Made by a program: the position numbers and the translations under genes
Part shown: one piece after another, positions 1 to 10,530 of the stretch
How the letters are laid out: each line of letters starts with the position of its first letter
Numbering within the stretch: the first letter of the stretch is position 1
Source of the DNA: Oasisia sp. SBJ-2009
Lineage: Eukaryota; Annelida; Polychaeta; Sabellida; Siboglinidae
Direction: 5' to 3'
Assembly (NCBI GenBank): GCA_964017155.1
Contig: OZ024861.1
Location: 33,959,193-34,023,192, forward strand
Length of the DNA stretch: 64,000 nt
Notes under the pieces: generated by a model
Databases searched by the model: none
Seen by the model: the letters and a program-made list of their open reading frames with translations, nothing else
Told to the model about the DNA's origin: nothing

Positions 1-257
1 GCAATTTAATATCCGGTTTGCTGAGTGATGAAGGGTTACGCGTATGTGTCATGCAAATTATTCCAGTGGCCAAACATATTTTAACTTCATAAAATGGAAT
101 AGAGTATAGTAACCATGAAAATCGGCACAGGAGCTTCCGTTTCGTTGATTTCTGGGAAAGCGTGGACCAGGATAAAATATTCAGCTCCACAATGAATACA
201 ACCGATGTTCCACTCCTGCGCACCTATGATGGCCACACCATTCATCCGTTATGACAA

Positions 258-953
258 GTGCAGCTGGAGATAGTGCATGACACTCATCATCACAACTTGC
301 AAGTATGTGTTGTGCCTGGAACTGGACCAAATCTACTAGACTGTGACTGGCTGGCTGTCCTAATACTGAACAGGACCACAATACAGCACGTGGACAGTGT
401 CAAGGGACAGGCTGGTTTTTGGTCTTGTTCCCAGAATTGTTTGGTGATGACATGGGTACAATAAATGATGTAAACACTTCAATCCATTTGAAAACTGGCA
501 TTTTACAGTGCGAGAAGTGCTCCATATCTAATGAAGAATACGATAAGCTTGATCGACACCTGAGTGCAAACATAATCCAGCCAGTGGCATACTCTGAATG
601 GGCTGCCCTTGGTTGTGCCTATCTTGAAGTGTGACGGCACCGTACGGATTTGTGGCGACGTCCTAAAACGTGACTGTAAACAGATACGCGCACATTGAGC
701 AGTACCCACTTCCAACACCGGGAGACTTATTTGCAACACCGGCGGTTGGAGTGATGTTCTCCAAGCTTGCCATGGCACATGCTTACAAACAGATCCCCAT
801 CGCTGATGGCAGTAAACAGGATTGGATAATAAACACTCACCGAGGGTTGTTCGTCTACAATCGCAAGCATTTGGAGTCTCATCAGCCCATGCAATATTTG
901 GAATGGTGACCGAGAATCTCCTAGCAGAAATCTCTGATGAACTCATGTATCTG
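258..953 (+). pseudogene. Gypsy protease end and reverse transcriptase N-terminal half (broken)
   Basis: The stretch VVPGTGPNLLDCDWL (about 310-355) matches the end of a Gypsy aspartic protease. A frame change leads into the connector with LDRHLSANIIQPVAYSEWAA (about 550-610), then YPLPTPGDLFATPA and INTHRGLFVYNR (670-865), which are reverse transcriptase palm and finger motifs. A further frameshift near 890 continues as AIFGMVTENLLAEI up to the Tyr-Leu that starts the YxDD catalytic box, where the MITE begins. At least three frame changes are needed to read through. Confidence 0.85.
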
Positions 954-1266
954 CCCTTACAAAACAAATAGCATTTAAATAACATTGAAATACCATTCAT
1001 ATACCATTGGTTTTAGAATTGTTTTTGAATGGTACTTGAATGGTCCTAGATATAATTTATTATGGCCAAGGGTATTTGAATGGTATCCTAATGGTTTTAT
1101 GTATGATATTTTGAATGGTATTTTGAATTATTTGTACCGTTCAGGGGTGTCGAATGGTATTTTAAATTATCGTTGACAGTACCATTGAGTCCTGCTGATA
1201 TATCATTGATACTGAATGGTATTCAATGGTACTCAGTGGTATACCATTGACTCTTTTTTGTAAGGG
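954..1266. mobile_element. MITE with 11-bp terminal inverted repeats, inside the Gypsy RT
   Basis: The left end CCCTTACAAAA (954-964) is the exact reverse complement of the right end TTTTGTAAGGG (1256-1266). The 313 bp between holds many copies of the octamer AATGGTAT and its complement, so the interior can fold back. It has no coding capacity. A target duplication is not obvious; at most 2-3 bp (tg or ctg/tga) flank it. The superfamily is undetermined. Confidence 0.75.
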
Positions 1267-1974
1267 TGATAACTGGTGCTTCGGAGGAAGGTTAATCTGA
1301 AGGAGTTATGTCGCCATGTAAATCTGACGACGGTCATACGCCGACTTGCGGAGGCAGGTTTGCAAATAAAGAAGGTCAGGTGCTATTTCAGCGTAGATGC
1401 AGTGGAGTACCTAAGGTTTGGCTACACTGGACAAAATGGTCAGAGCAGTGACCGAGGCACCCACACCCACAAGCGTCACACAGGTAAAGTCATTCTTGGA
1501 CAAGCTGACCTTCTGCTTGCGATTCCTACCACATTTGGCTACGATCATTCAACCACTACACCAACTGCTGAAGAAAGGCTATGTACTCAGGGGATAATAA
1601 CCAAAGAGCATTCAATGAGGCAAAGAAGCTTCTGAGGACAGCCCCAGTCACATTATGATATCAAAGAGTCACTTCTTTTTACATGTGACGCATTGCCTTA
1701 CGGCATTGGTGTTGTGTTGGCTCATCAAATTGAGGATGGAGAGCAACCAATCGTGTTTCACTCCATAAACATGGCATCCGCAGAAAAGAACTATTCCCAG
1801 GTCGAAAAGGCGGCGCTAGCAATGATCGGCCGTGTTCGCAACTTTCACAAGTATCTGTGCGGTAGACACTTCAAGATATACATATGCCATAATCCTTGGC
1901 TGGTGCATGTTGATTCAGCTGACACGATTGACTCTTGGGTTTTTTCTGAGGTAAAACCATTGCCACAGCTCTGA
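1267..1974 (+). pseudogene. Gypsy reverse transcriptase end and RNase H (broken)
   Basis: Sequence just after the MITE still encodes TGASEE, the residues that follow the YxDD box in Gypsy RTs, then RRLAEAGLQIKKVRC and VEYL of the thumb region (1330-1420). After frame breaks, KLLRTAPV (about 1628-1650) and YGIGVVLAHQIEDGEQPIVF and EKNYSQVEKAALAMI (1693-1845) give a recognisable Gypsy RNase H, ending with the GRHFKIY and HNPW motifs near 1860-1905. The catalytic Asp before YGIG is retained in DALPYGIG (about 1687-1710), but the reading frame is not continuous. Confidence 0.8.
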
Positions 1975-2224
1975 TCAGCTCGTAGCAGACTACCGCTACC
2001 AGGACCTGTGAAGATTCCAATATCTGAACGTGTGCTGAACGTTCTACAACACCTGCAGGAGGACCTGTGGCAGCCACTATGATCAAAGAAACGACGACTG
2101 ATCCAGTGTTTTCACGTATTCTGCAGTACGTGTTACAACATTGACCAGCGATAAATACAGCTGAAGAAACTGATGCCGTTGACGTTGGATGTATCCTGTG
2201 TTGCACGAAAGTCATCGTACCCAC

Positions 2225-3160
2225 AATACATCGCTCCAAGATGATGGAAGAACTACACGAGACACATCCGGGCATTTCATACATGAAAAATATATAGAAA
2301 TATTATGTGTGGTGGTCTTCTATTGATACACGTCTAGAAACGAAGGTGAACACTGTAATTCATGTCAGCTGAATCAGCATGCATCAGCTAAGGCACCCCT
2401 CCATTCGTGTGAGTATACAGTAAATCCATGGTGTCGACTGCAGGTAGATTTTGCGGGCCCTTCATGGGACGCATGTCTCTTTAAACTTGTTGACTCACAT
2501 ACCAAGTTGTTGAAAGTGTTTCAGATGCAGAGCATAACGAGCCGAAACACAGTTGAGGTCTTGATTTCCACTCATAGTCTGCCGCATTGTATTGTGGGTG
2601 ACATCGGCCAATGTTCACAAGTGACAAGTTCAGTGAGTTCGCATTTGCCAACGGCATCCGGTATATCTTCGCGGCATCCTAACATCCGTCAAAAAATGGC
2701 TTAGCCGAGGGAGCTGTTCAGTCATTCAAGGAAGCCATGAAACGCATGCAACCTGCACCATTGCAAACGTGCTTGACGGGATGGCCTGCAAACTATTGGC
2801 CAACACCACACACTACCACGAATCGTGGGGAGCGGTATTTGCCTGTGTCTTTCGGAAGAGACACTAAAAGCCGGTGGTCCCTTCTATCTGGTGTCTACGC
2901 CATGGGAAGTAAAAGATCTCACACAGGGAGTAAATCTTAACCTGTAGTGGACTCACTAATTCTATAAAAGGACAACTCATGCGCTAGCCCAAGTTTGGGC
3001 TGTTTGGCGGACTCCACCTGACACCTGAAACCTGAATTATTCGCCTGTTGAAATGTTGCTTCGTCGGTGTACAAAGTCGAGATTTGACTTGATTCGCCCG
3101 AATGCGAGACTTAGGATAGAAGAGAAGCAGATGAAGCAAACGCAACAGCTTGATGACATG
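2225..3160 (+). pseudogene. Gypsy integrase and C-terminal linker (broken)
   Basis: ELHETHPGISYMKN (about 2248-2290) is the His-containing zinc-binding start of a Gypsy integrase. VWWSSIDTRLETKV follows, then VDFAGPFMG in pieces, LLKVFQMQSITSRNTVE (2507-2560) and NGLAEGAVQSFKEAMKRM (about 2695-2755), the motif with the third catalytic acid (Glu of LAE). RFDLIRPNARLRIEEKQMKQ (3080-3140) is the typical linker beyond the integrase core. Frames change repeatedly, so this is a relic. Confidence 0.8.
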
Positions 3161-4030
3161 ACTTCACAGCCGGACCAACATGGTTATCTGGAGAACTTAT
3201 CGAACGCATCGGTATCGGTCACGGCTCAACATTCCGATGATCGTATTGTGCGTAGTCAGCGAGATTATAGACTGATTTGAGGGCACAACCAACCTATGAA
3301 TGAACTGGGTGTATTCCCTACGACGACGGAGCATCGGAATGATATTCCGACAACACCGTCAATCGTCTCGGAACCAGTAAACATTGATGCTAAGACGACT
3401 AGAACTGTGAGTACTCCTATAAATATATACACATCGGCAGCGATAGTTGAGCATAATTCTACGTGTGCACCAAGCAAACCAGAATGTCGTGCACAGCAAT
3501 CACCAAGCCCAGTGTGTCATTACCTTACCCGATTAACTCGAGACATTCCTTCTGCGAGATTTGATCTTTGACGCACCGCCTTCATATCCTGCACAATCCT
3601 CATGTGCCCACGCTTTGCATTCCCACATTTGATCAATTTCTCCCGACGTTTGCTATCCGAAAAAAAGCTCGCTTTAGAAGTCGATTTGCTGTTTGTGAGT
3701 TGTCGCAATGGTTTCGCATACTTCAACTTGTTTCCCCTCGTGCTGGGTGGGCAGTTGTTCGTCATTAGGCTACCTTTTCTAGCTTTCATTTTAAGTTCCA
3801 TTTCTAGTCTGTATCGGCTGAGTGTGATGATGCAGACCTAGGTCGGTGGCTTTTTCTGGGTGTTTGTCTGAACATTTTAGGAATAGTGACACTTATGGTC
3901 GTGATGTGGAGAGCTGAGGTCCTCTGACTTCTTTGTGGGGATCCCACTTTGCCATCGGCATTTATTGACAAATCCATGTCTAAGTCTTTACTGAGCAAAC
4001 ATATGCTCATATTATCGCCATGGGGAGATA
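3161..4030 (+). other. Probable 3' tail of the Gypsy element; no intact gene
   Basis: This stretch follows the Gypsy integrase linker and has short open frames only, such as one ending RLTRDIPSARFDL near 3570 that resembles the Arg-rich pol C-terminus of such elements. The run ATGGGGAGATA at 4019-4029 could be a polypurine tract. If so, the hAT element at 4039 inserted at the start of the Gypsy 3' LTR, and the sequence after 16629 would be the rest of that LTR. This is inference. Confidence 0.35.
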
Positions 4031-4038
4031 ATTGTAGG
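4031..4038. repeat. Left copy of 8-bp hAT target-site duplication
   Basis: ATTGTAGG here is repeated exactly at 16622-16629, directly outside the two ends of the hAT element. An 8-bp duplication is the hallmark of hAT insertion. Confidence 0.92.
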
Positions 4039-4054
4039 CAGTGCTGGGATGTAA

Positions 4055-4205
4055 CGAATTACATTTACTTCGTTACATTACTTAAGTAGTTTTTTTAATC
4101 TACTTGTAACGAAGTACATTTTTGGGGGATAATTTTACTTGTAACGAAGTACTTCATTTTTTATTTTTTTACTTTTTTACTTTTTTTACTTTTGCGTTAC
4201 TTTGA
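4055..4205. promoter_or_regulatory. Left subterminal repeat cluster of the hAT element
   Basis: Repeated GTAACGAAGTAC-like and TTTTTTACTT motifs follow directly on the left terminal repeat and mirror the ACTTAAGTA-rich cluster at the right end. In hAT elements such clusters serve as transposase binding sites; that role here is inferred. Confidence 0.5.
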
Positions 4206-4409
4206 TAGACATACATCGTTCGTCGTCGGCCGTGGAGCGACAGCGGCATTGATTTTCCGACTGCCGTTAATTGGGCCTATCAGCCGCCTGGGATTAACGC
4301 GATCCGACCTCAAATCTCTTTGATTGGCCATCCCGTTGCACGGCTTTGTTTTGAATCAAAGTCGGTTGGTTTGGTTCGTGTCTATCTCACAACCGACCGA
4401 GACGTTGAC

Positions 4410-4613
4410 ATGGAAGTTGTAGTGAATATCATCGAGAACGGCAGAGACGAGAAAGAGAAACCCGAACATCCTTGGCCACACTTAAATAAGATGTTTCGCC
4501 TGAAGTCGTATCAGGGAAATAGCATTACGTTCGCGTGTTTGCTATGCGCACCGAAGCACGTTGAATGTTCGGCGTATCCAAATTCGTCGTCGAATCTGAG
4601 GAAGCATGTCGAG
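4410..4613 (+). CDS. hAT transposase exon 1: BED zinc finger
   Basis: The 68 codons start at ATG 4410 and end before GTAAGT at 4614 in phase 0. HPWPHLNKMF holds the aromatic residues at the start of a BED finger. CLLC supplies the Cys pair and SSNLRKHVE starts the His part. The second zinc-binding His arises only after splicing, where HVE joins RKHP from the next exon at 11925. The finger binds DNA in the nucleus, probably at the element ends. Confidence 0.85.
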
Positions 4614-4923
4614 GTAAGTCACATTTTATATATGGGCGAAACAATGTAGTATTAAGGTACTAAACTACTAATGTATTACATGTTGGCAAAGTTGTATAAC
4701 TTTTATTTCAACGCCAGCGGACAACACGCCGAGGACTCCGACCACATCGCTATCGTAAACTAGTAGTACAGATTTGTTTACTTAAGAAGTTTCGTTGAAC
4801 AAGGCGTATAGTTAATTTAGGATGACTGGTATATCTGTTGTGGTATATTGTGCCTAAGAGAATGTATAGATAATAAATAGGTCCGTTCTTAACTCAAAAT
4901 ATCGAATAATAAGTCACGTAGAT
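4614..4923. other. hAT intron 1, first part; nothing recognised
   Basis: AT-rich intron sequence follows the donor of the BED exon. I see no coding similarity or repeat structure before the fold-back element at 4924. Confidence 0.5.
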
Positions 4924-5018
4924 CATGACCACGTGCGCTCGCGTCTATAAATTATTTACTCACTGACACTGTCTGCGTATATATAATATAAGTGTGTGCA
5001 ACTTCAGCGTCCCGCCGA

Positions 5019-5088
<70 letters not shown>

Positions 5089-5140
5089 GCAGTGTCAGTG
5101 AGTAAATCATTTATAGACGCAAGCGCACGTGGTCATGACC
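4924..5140. mobile_element. Fold-back MITE with (TA)n loop
   Basis: The left arm (about 4924-4975, starting CATGACCACGTGCGCTCGCG) is the near-perfect reverse complement of the right arm (about 5088-5140). The loop holds unrelated sequence and a TA run at 5021-5085. It has no coding capacity. The arms are about 52 bp with a few mismatches. A target duplication is not evident. Confidence 0.75.
5021..5085. repeat. (TA)n microsatellite
   Basis: About 65 bp of uninterrupted TA repeat lie in the loop of the fold-back element. Confidence 0.95.
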
Positions 5141-5439
5141 GTATTCTAATAGCCTCAGCGCCTCGGTAATAGGCGGCCATGTTGGAATTGTTAATCTTGT
5201 TGACGATGAGGACGTTTATCAATCTAAAGCCATCCTTGACTGTATTACTATTGAAATAAAACCTGTTATCGCTAAACTGAGTTTTGAGATATGTATTCTC
5301 TACACAGGTTAACAGTTTTAAACTTAGCTCACTACAAATGTGTACTATGCGGGTCTATGCCTTACAAGTGTGGGTGGTATAGTCAGAAATGTGTAGCCCT
5401 ACAAATTTGCGTATCTCGGTCCGTGTATTAAAACGTAGT
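5141..5439. other. hAT intron 1; nothing recognised
   Basis: No coding similarity, splice exon or repeat was recognised between the fold-back MITE and the long-inverted-repeat element. Confidence 0.5.
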
Positions 5440-6280
5440 TAGTCGGGGCGCACGGGTCCAAATTTTGGAGGTAGTGGACACCTCGTGCTATTTTTGGTTG
5501 TCGTGTATTTTATTAAACGTCAAACCCTCCCGAACAATATTCCAGAGGGCAACCTCCTCAAATCGGTGTACCTCACTCCGAAAATTGCGTTTATATCCAT
5601 GCCCTTAATGGCCCAGTTGTATACATTTCTCTTTCCACATTTTCACAGTAACTGTATAACAACACATTTATGTGTTGTATCAAATAATCAGGAATGACGA
5701 GAACTATTATTTATGGCAATAGCTTTTTGATTCATTTATTTTTCAAGATGCCAGATACAAAACATTGGACAAAATAACGATAAATCAGTTCGGTTTCGCA
5801 GTTGACATCACACAACAGAAGTTATATTTACCTTAATATGTAATCAATATACTTATGTAATATATCAAAATGATGTGCATTCAATCACCTACTGAATAAT
5901 GCAAAGCAATAGTAAAATAGTGCTACGTTATACGTAATCACGAGCCAAACATCTACCCAACCCCCTAAGTGTTGCGCAATCGTGACGTGACGCAAATCGG
6001 AGTCGATTTCATTGATTGTATCATTTTTGCGTTCCTTAGGATAATATACACTATTAAAGACAGAGTATGGATGCATAATCTACTTCTGGTTATTAATGCG
6101 ATGTTTGTTAAGACAACATAAAATTATGATAACATTATTCGAAAATGAAAACATAACAAGGTGGTATTCAATCACATCTTAAAGATTGTTCTGAGTCACC
6201 TGTGTCACTCTGGTCACAGCCATTGTTTTCAACAAGAGTCCGAACAGGTATTACTCGCCTACATTTGGTATCGTTCCGTT
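5440..6280 (+). repeat. Left long inverted arm
   Basis: This arm pairs with 8740-9587. Diagnostic shared blocks include the GGTGTACCTCACTCCGAAAA block near 5566, GTTCGGTTTCGCAGTTGACA near 5790 and GTTGCGCAATCGTGACGTGA near 5975, each found as reverse complement in the right arm. Confidence 0.85.
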
Positions 6281-7790
6281 TGCACTTGCAAGCAGCACAA
6301 CGCGGCACTTGGCATTTAGCGCAAGAACAATTACAAGGGCATTTGCTGGCGACACGTAACTTGTATACCATTGTGAAAGTTCTGGTAAAGGCGGCACCGT
6401 CAAAGATACTGGTTCCAAATGTGTGGAACCCGTCTTCCAACCGATATCTAATAATTTCTCCTCCATCTTCAAGTGAGTCTCTTTCAGCACTGCTGTCAAC
6501 CTCAAGCCTTATTGCCTTGACGCATCGATCCGTTTGACTCAAACAAAGCTTGCGGTACCTTAGAACATTCATATTCTCCGATGGTTTCCTCAAGATTGAC
6601 ATTTTCCCCAATACCTTTCTGATAAAGAAGGCGTATCAGCATGACAACTTCATTGATCAGATGCTACGTCTGCTTCTGCAGCACAGTAAGATGTTATTGA
6701 GGATGCAGTTCTTCAAATATGCTGTCACGTACCTTTTGGACTTTGCGTTGTCATTCAAATATTCCTGGAGCTCAGTCTTGCAAATATTTTTCACAGTTTC
6801 CAGAGTTGTCATGATAGTTACAGTGGCTCACTGTTTCGTGGCAATATTTAGTATGTTGCTGGAGTCTACCGTGACGGGATTGATCATGTGCTGTTTTTAT
6901 GCATGCTTGATTGATCATTTGCTGGTTTCCATCTTCGTGGGATTGTTAGACTGCAGATGGTTCATCACTTCTTTGAAATGGAATGATACCTCAGATACAC
7001 AGGCTTTGTGTAATGCTATTTGGTTCGAACTTAGCGTCCAGGGGTATTTATGTAAGCCCACTCGCACTTTCCTTCACATCTATGCTTTATGTCTGCCCAT
7101 GAGCTATTTCAGAAGTGATACATTTGAATGACTCAGCTTTTTTCGCACATCATATTGACCTTTCGTGAAGTACTGATATACATATGGTGCTGGGTTCTTC
7201 AGGTTGTTCATTTCGTTTAGTCACATTGGCAGCGAATAAATGTAGTTGTGGTGACCAGCAGCAACAACAAATGGGAGCATGTTATTATACTAAAACAAAT
7301 GTTCCCAATTGCCCATTTTCCCATTGTTCAAATGCACCCGTGCCTCCCGTAGTCATTTGTGTTCAAAACCTTTGTTAGCCGTTCCTTTCTTACACAAACC
7401 TGTTTCTATAAGGATAAGACACCACATAATTTTTCCAAATGCGCCCATAGCGTTTACAGTGAGATGAAACTACACACATGACAATAAGGTGCCAATGTCA
7501 TCATCAGGGGAAGCTGGCTCCCGTAGCCCATATGAAATATCGTGCAAAGCCTGATCAGCCATAACTACTGTGTGTTTCACCCCAAACTTATTGGCCAGCT
7601 TTGTTGCATGTTCTAAGCGGATCTATTTGAACAGAATGGATCATTAAACCATATATAAAGCATGTGGCTGGCACTGTTGACGCCAGTGTTGTGTAGAAAG
7701 CATTCCAACATTGATAGTGGTTGCTTCCGAGCTCTACTTTCTTTATGGATGACAAACGGCAAAATTGCCATGCCACAATCATCAACTGAA
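6168..7790 (-). pseudogene. Decayed protein gene with Cys-rich tail, multi-copy invertebrate family
   Basis: Read on the minus strand with several frame changes, in order: FGVKHTVVMADQALHDISYG (about 7590-7530), REPASPDDDIGTLLSCV, FHLTVNAMGAFGKIMWC, KMGNWEHLF, MLPFVVAAGHHNYIYSLPM, FHFKEVMNHLQSNNPTKM, CSKVPQALFESNGSMRQ, and finally the Cys cluster CPCNCSCAKCQVPRCAACKC before a stop at about 6168. I recognise this order from a large family of repetitive, uncharacterised invertebrate proteins ending in a CXC/tesmin-like Cys tail. Its function is unknown to me. A relative lies at 58680-59795. The match is from memory and should be tested by profile search. Confidence 0.6.
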
Positions 7791-8739
7791 ACTATTGATT
7801 ACATATAGGTTGCAAATATATAGTCCTCATCTTTACAAGTAATCTGGCTTTAAGCTTTTCGCACAAAGAAAAGTAGTGTGGTTCAATTTGAGAAGGTATG
7901 GCGCTCGACAAAAACAATTCAGTACGTTATGATGATAACAGTGCGAAATTCTTCGTCCTTGCCGTCACCAAATTGTTATCTTCAACAATCAAAATAGCTT
8001 ATGCAGACGATAAGTTACCGTTGTTTAGACATTGTCAAATATAGTGATGTCACATACCATATAATTGGTAATCATAAGTGTCCGTTGTGTTTATTTTGTT
8101 AGTTTCGTATTTGTTGTCGGTAAAACACCGTTGACACCAAACTAAGTTAAAATGACTGATACGCTGCAAAACATGTCATTCAAACATGAACACATACCTC
8201 ATGTAGTTGAAAACAAGAATACGTTATATTTAATTTACTTATTAGACTTTTTATATATTCAAGTTATTCCAGAGATGATGTTAAAATCTAACGTCAAACC
8301 AAAATCGGGTGGAGAAGTATACACTGTATGTTGATTCTAGAACAAGTGCTTTTCAAATGTATTTTACAATTGTATGGTACAAATCAACCGAGAAATGAAT
8401 GGGGATACCTTTGATATGTTCACTCATTATTTAGCTTGAATATGTAGTAAGGTGACTACGGTACATTTAAATGAAATCGACGACAAAACGGAAATGTTTT
8501 TCTACTTATTCTTCAATTGTTTGTTTCTCGTTGCCTTAAAATATATACATTTTTATAATATATTTGTGGTCTCTATTCCTCTCACCATTCCGGATATATT
8601 TTGGTACAGAGACTAGCTAATTTCATTAAATAAACCATGAATATTTCATAATTAGCCATTGTGACTTAACAGTCATTCAGACACCTTCAGGCCTGAATTG
8701 AAGTTTAATTTCCAAGTGCCGTGTTGTGTTGCTTGGCCA

Positions 8740-9587
8740 TACGATGGGAAAGATATCAAATATAGGCGAGTAATACCTGTTTGAATTCTTGTTGAAAAAA
8801 ATAGCTATGACAAGAGTGACACAGATTACTAAGAACAATGTATAAGATGTGATTGAGTAACACCTTGATGTGTTTTTTATTTCGAATAATGCGTGTTATC
8901 ATAATTTTATATTGCCTTAGCAAACATTGCATTAATAACCAGCAGTAGGGTATGCATCAGGACTGTCTTTACTAGTGTATTATTACACTAAGAAACCCGA
9001 AATTGATACAATCAATGAAATCCACTCCGATTTGCGTCACGTCACGATTGCGCAACACTTAGGGGGTGGGGTACATGTTCGGCTCGTGATTGCGTATAAT
9101 ATAGCACTATTTTACCACTGCTTTGCATAATCCAGTAGGAAAATGAATGTACATCATTGTGATATATTACATAAATATCTTGATTACATATTAAGGTAAT
9201 TATAACTCCTGTTGTGTGATGTCAACTGCGAAACCGAACTGATTTTTCGATATATTATCCAATGTTTTGTACCTGGCTTCCTAATAAATAAACATATCAA
9301 TACGATATTGCCAAACATATTAGTTCTCGTCATTCCTGATTATTTGATACTACACTTAAGTATGTTGTCACATATTTACTGTGAAAATGTGGAAAGAGAA
9401 ATATATGCAGCGCGGCCATCAAGAGACCACATAAGCCTGAATATAAATGCAATTTTCGGAGTGAGGTACACTGATTTCAGAGGGTTGCCCTCCGGAATAT
9501 TATTAAGGAAGGTTTGTAGTTTAGAAAACGACAGGGCAACCAAAAATAGCACGAGGTGTCCACTTCGACCCCCGTGCGCCCCGACTA
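8740..9587 (-). repeat. Right long inverted arm
   Basis: This is the reverse complement of 5440-6280. It includes, on the plus strand, the mirror of the Cys-rich gene's 3' end near 8770-8850, already diverged (Cys and Lys codons changed), so the arms are not freshly duplicated. Confidence 0.85.
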
Positions 9588-9799
9588 TGCACGAATAACA
9601 GTTGGAGCCTAAAAAATTCAAAGATAAACTGAAAAAGTAAACAAACAGCGCGTGCACGTAATTAGCCCGATTACATCACATGCCTGAGTTGTATATCACC
9701 ACCGCCTATCGATCCTGTAGGCTCCCCATTTTACTAGTTATTCCCATTTTGTGTCAAAACATTACGTCAATCCAAAATGAGGGGTGACGTATATGTTAG

Positions 9800-10295
9800 T
9801 TCAAAAACATGTGATGTGCTGATACATTTTACAATGTCGTGGTATATAGCAACAGAGGAATGAATGGGGATCATTTTGGTATGATAACCATATATTTTGA
9901 ATATATATTAAGAGAACTACGGTAACCGTTACATGATGTCGATGACGAAACGGAAGTGTTTATTTTAACATATTGCTGAATCTGTTGCCTTAAAATGTAC
10001 ATTTCAATAAGATATTTATTGTGTTTATGCTACTCTGCAATACGAATAGTTTGTCATAAAACTTAGCTTTGTAGCCCTAAACAAACTATGAGAAAAACAA
10101 ATTGCAATTGTGACTAAAGGGCCATTCCGGCACCCGATACGTCTGAATTTAAGTGCGATTTTCGGAGTGAGGTACACTGATTTCAGAGGGTTGCCCTCTG
10201 GATTATTGTTAAGGAAGGTTTGAAGTTTAGAAAACAACAGGGCAACCAAAAATAGCACGAGGTGTCCATTTCGACCACCGTGCGCCCCGCCTAAG
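9800..10295 (+). mobile_element. Internally deleted relative of the long-arm element
   Basis: Positions about 9820-10145 resemble 8345-8695. The sequence then jumps to the terminal ~155 bp (10138-10292), which matches the right end at 9430-9585 closely, including GGAGTGAGGTACACTGATTT and CCGTGCGCCCCG. This looks like a deletion derivative whose other end is lost or lies unrecognised between 9588 and 9800. Confidence 0.6.
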
Positions 10296-10522
10296 TACCT
10301 TTCGATTTGATAACGGTGTTATCATCGTATTGATTTACTGAATTGTGACGAATTGTATAGACCGGTAACTGCTAGTTGTACTTCTGAGTCCATATATGTA
10401 TATAACAACGTCCCATGTCCATTTCTGAGGTCCAGGTATCTTGTATTGTTATTAATTGCAAAACTGTATAATAAACCTTTACTGCTTTTGGCTGAAAATA
10501 GTTTTCTTACATAATTGCCTGT

Positions 10523-10530
10523 GGTGTACA
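10523..10530. repeat. Left copy of 8-bp duplication of the small hAT
   Basis: GGTGTACA here is repeated exactly at 11585-11592, just outside the ends of the element at 10531-11584. Confidence 0.9.

Larger units (their letters stand above)
258..3160 (+). mobile_element. Decayed Gypsy-type LTR retrotransposon, pol region
   Basis: Pieces of a Gypsy (Ty3-like) pol polyprotein follow in the normal order on the plus strand: end of the protease, reverse transcriptase, RNase H, integrase, and the linker after the integrase. Every domain is frameshifted or stopped, so nothing here can make protein. No 5' LTR is visible because the element starts before or at the window edge. A purine run around 4019-4029 could be the polypurine tract, but no LTR pair could be matched. 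Codon-level similarity to Gypsy pol is clear by eye; the exact family is not determined. It is interrupted by a MITE at 954-1266. Confidence 0.85.
5440..9587 (-). mobile_element. 4.1 kb element with ~840-bp inverted arms and decayed Cys-rich gene
   Basis: The left end reads TAGTCGGGGCGCACGGG and the right end CCCGTGCGCCCCGACTA, perfect inverted complements. Complementarity continues with scattered mismatches and small indels inward for about 840 bp, to about 6280 on the left and 8740 on the right. The outermost TA may be a TA target duplication, but no longer duplication is seen. The unique centre and left arm carry a decayed minus-strand protein gene. The right arm repeats the 3' end of that gene, so the structure could be one long-TIR transposon or two copies head to head. 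It lies wholly inside intron 1 of the hAT. Confidence 0.75.

Noticed and set aside
6550..7131. 193-codon plus-strand open frame
   Set aside because: It runs antisense to the decayed Cys-tail gene and has no recognisable domain.
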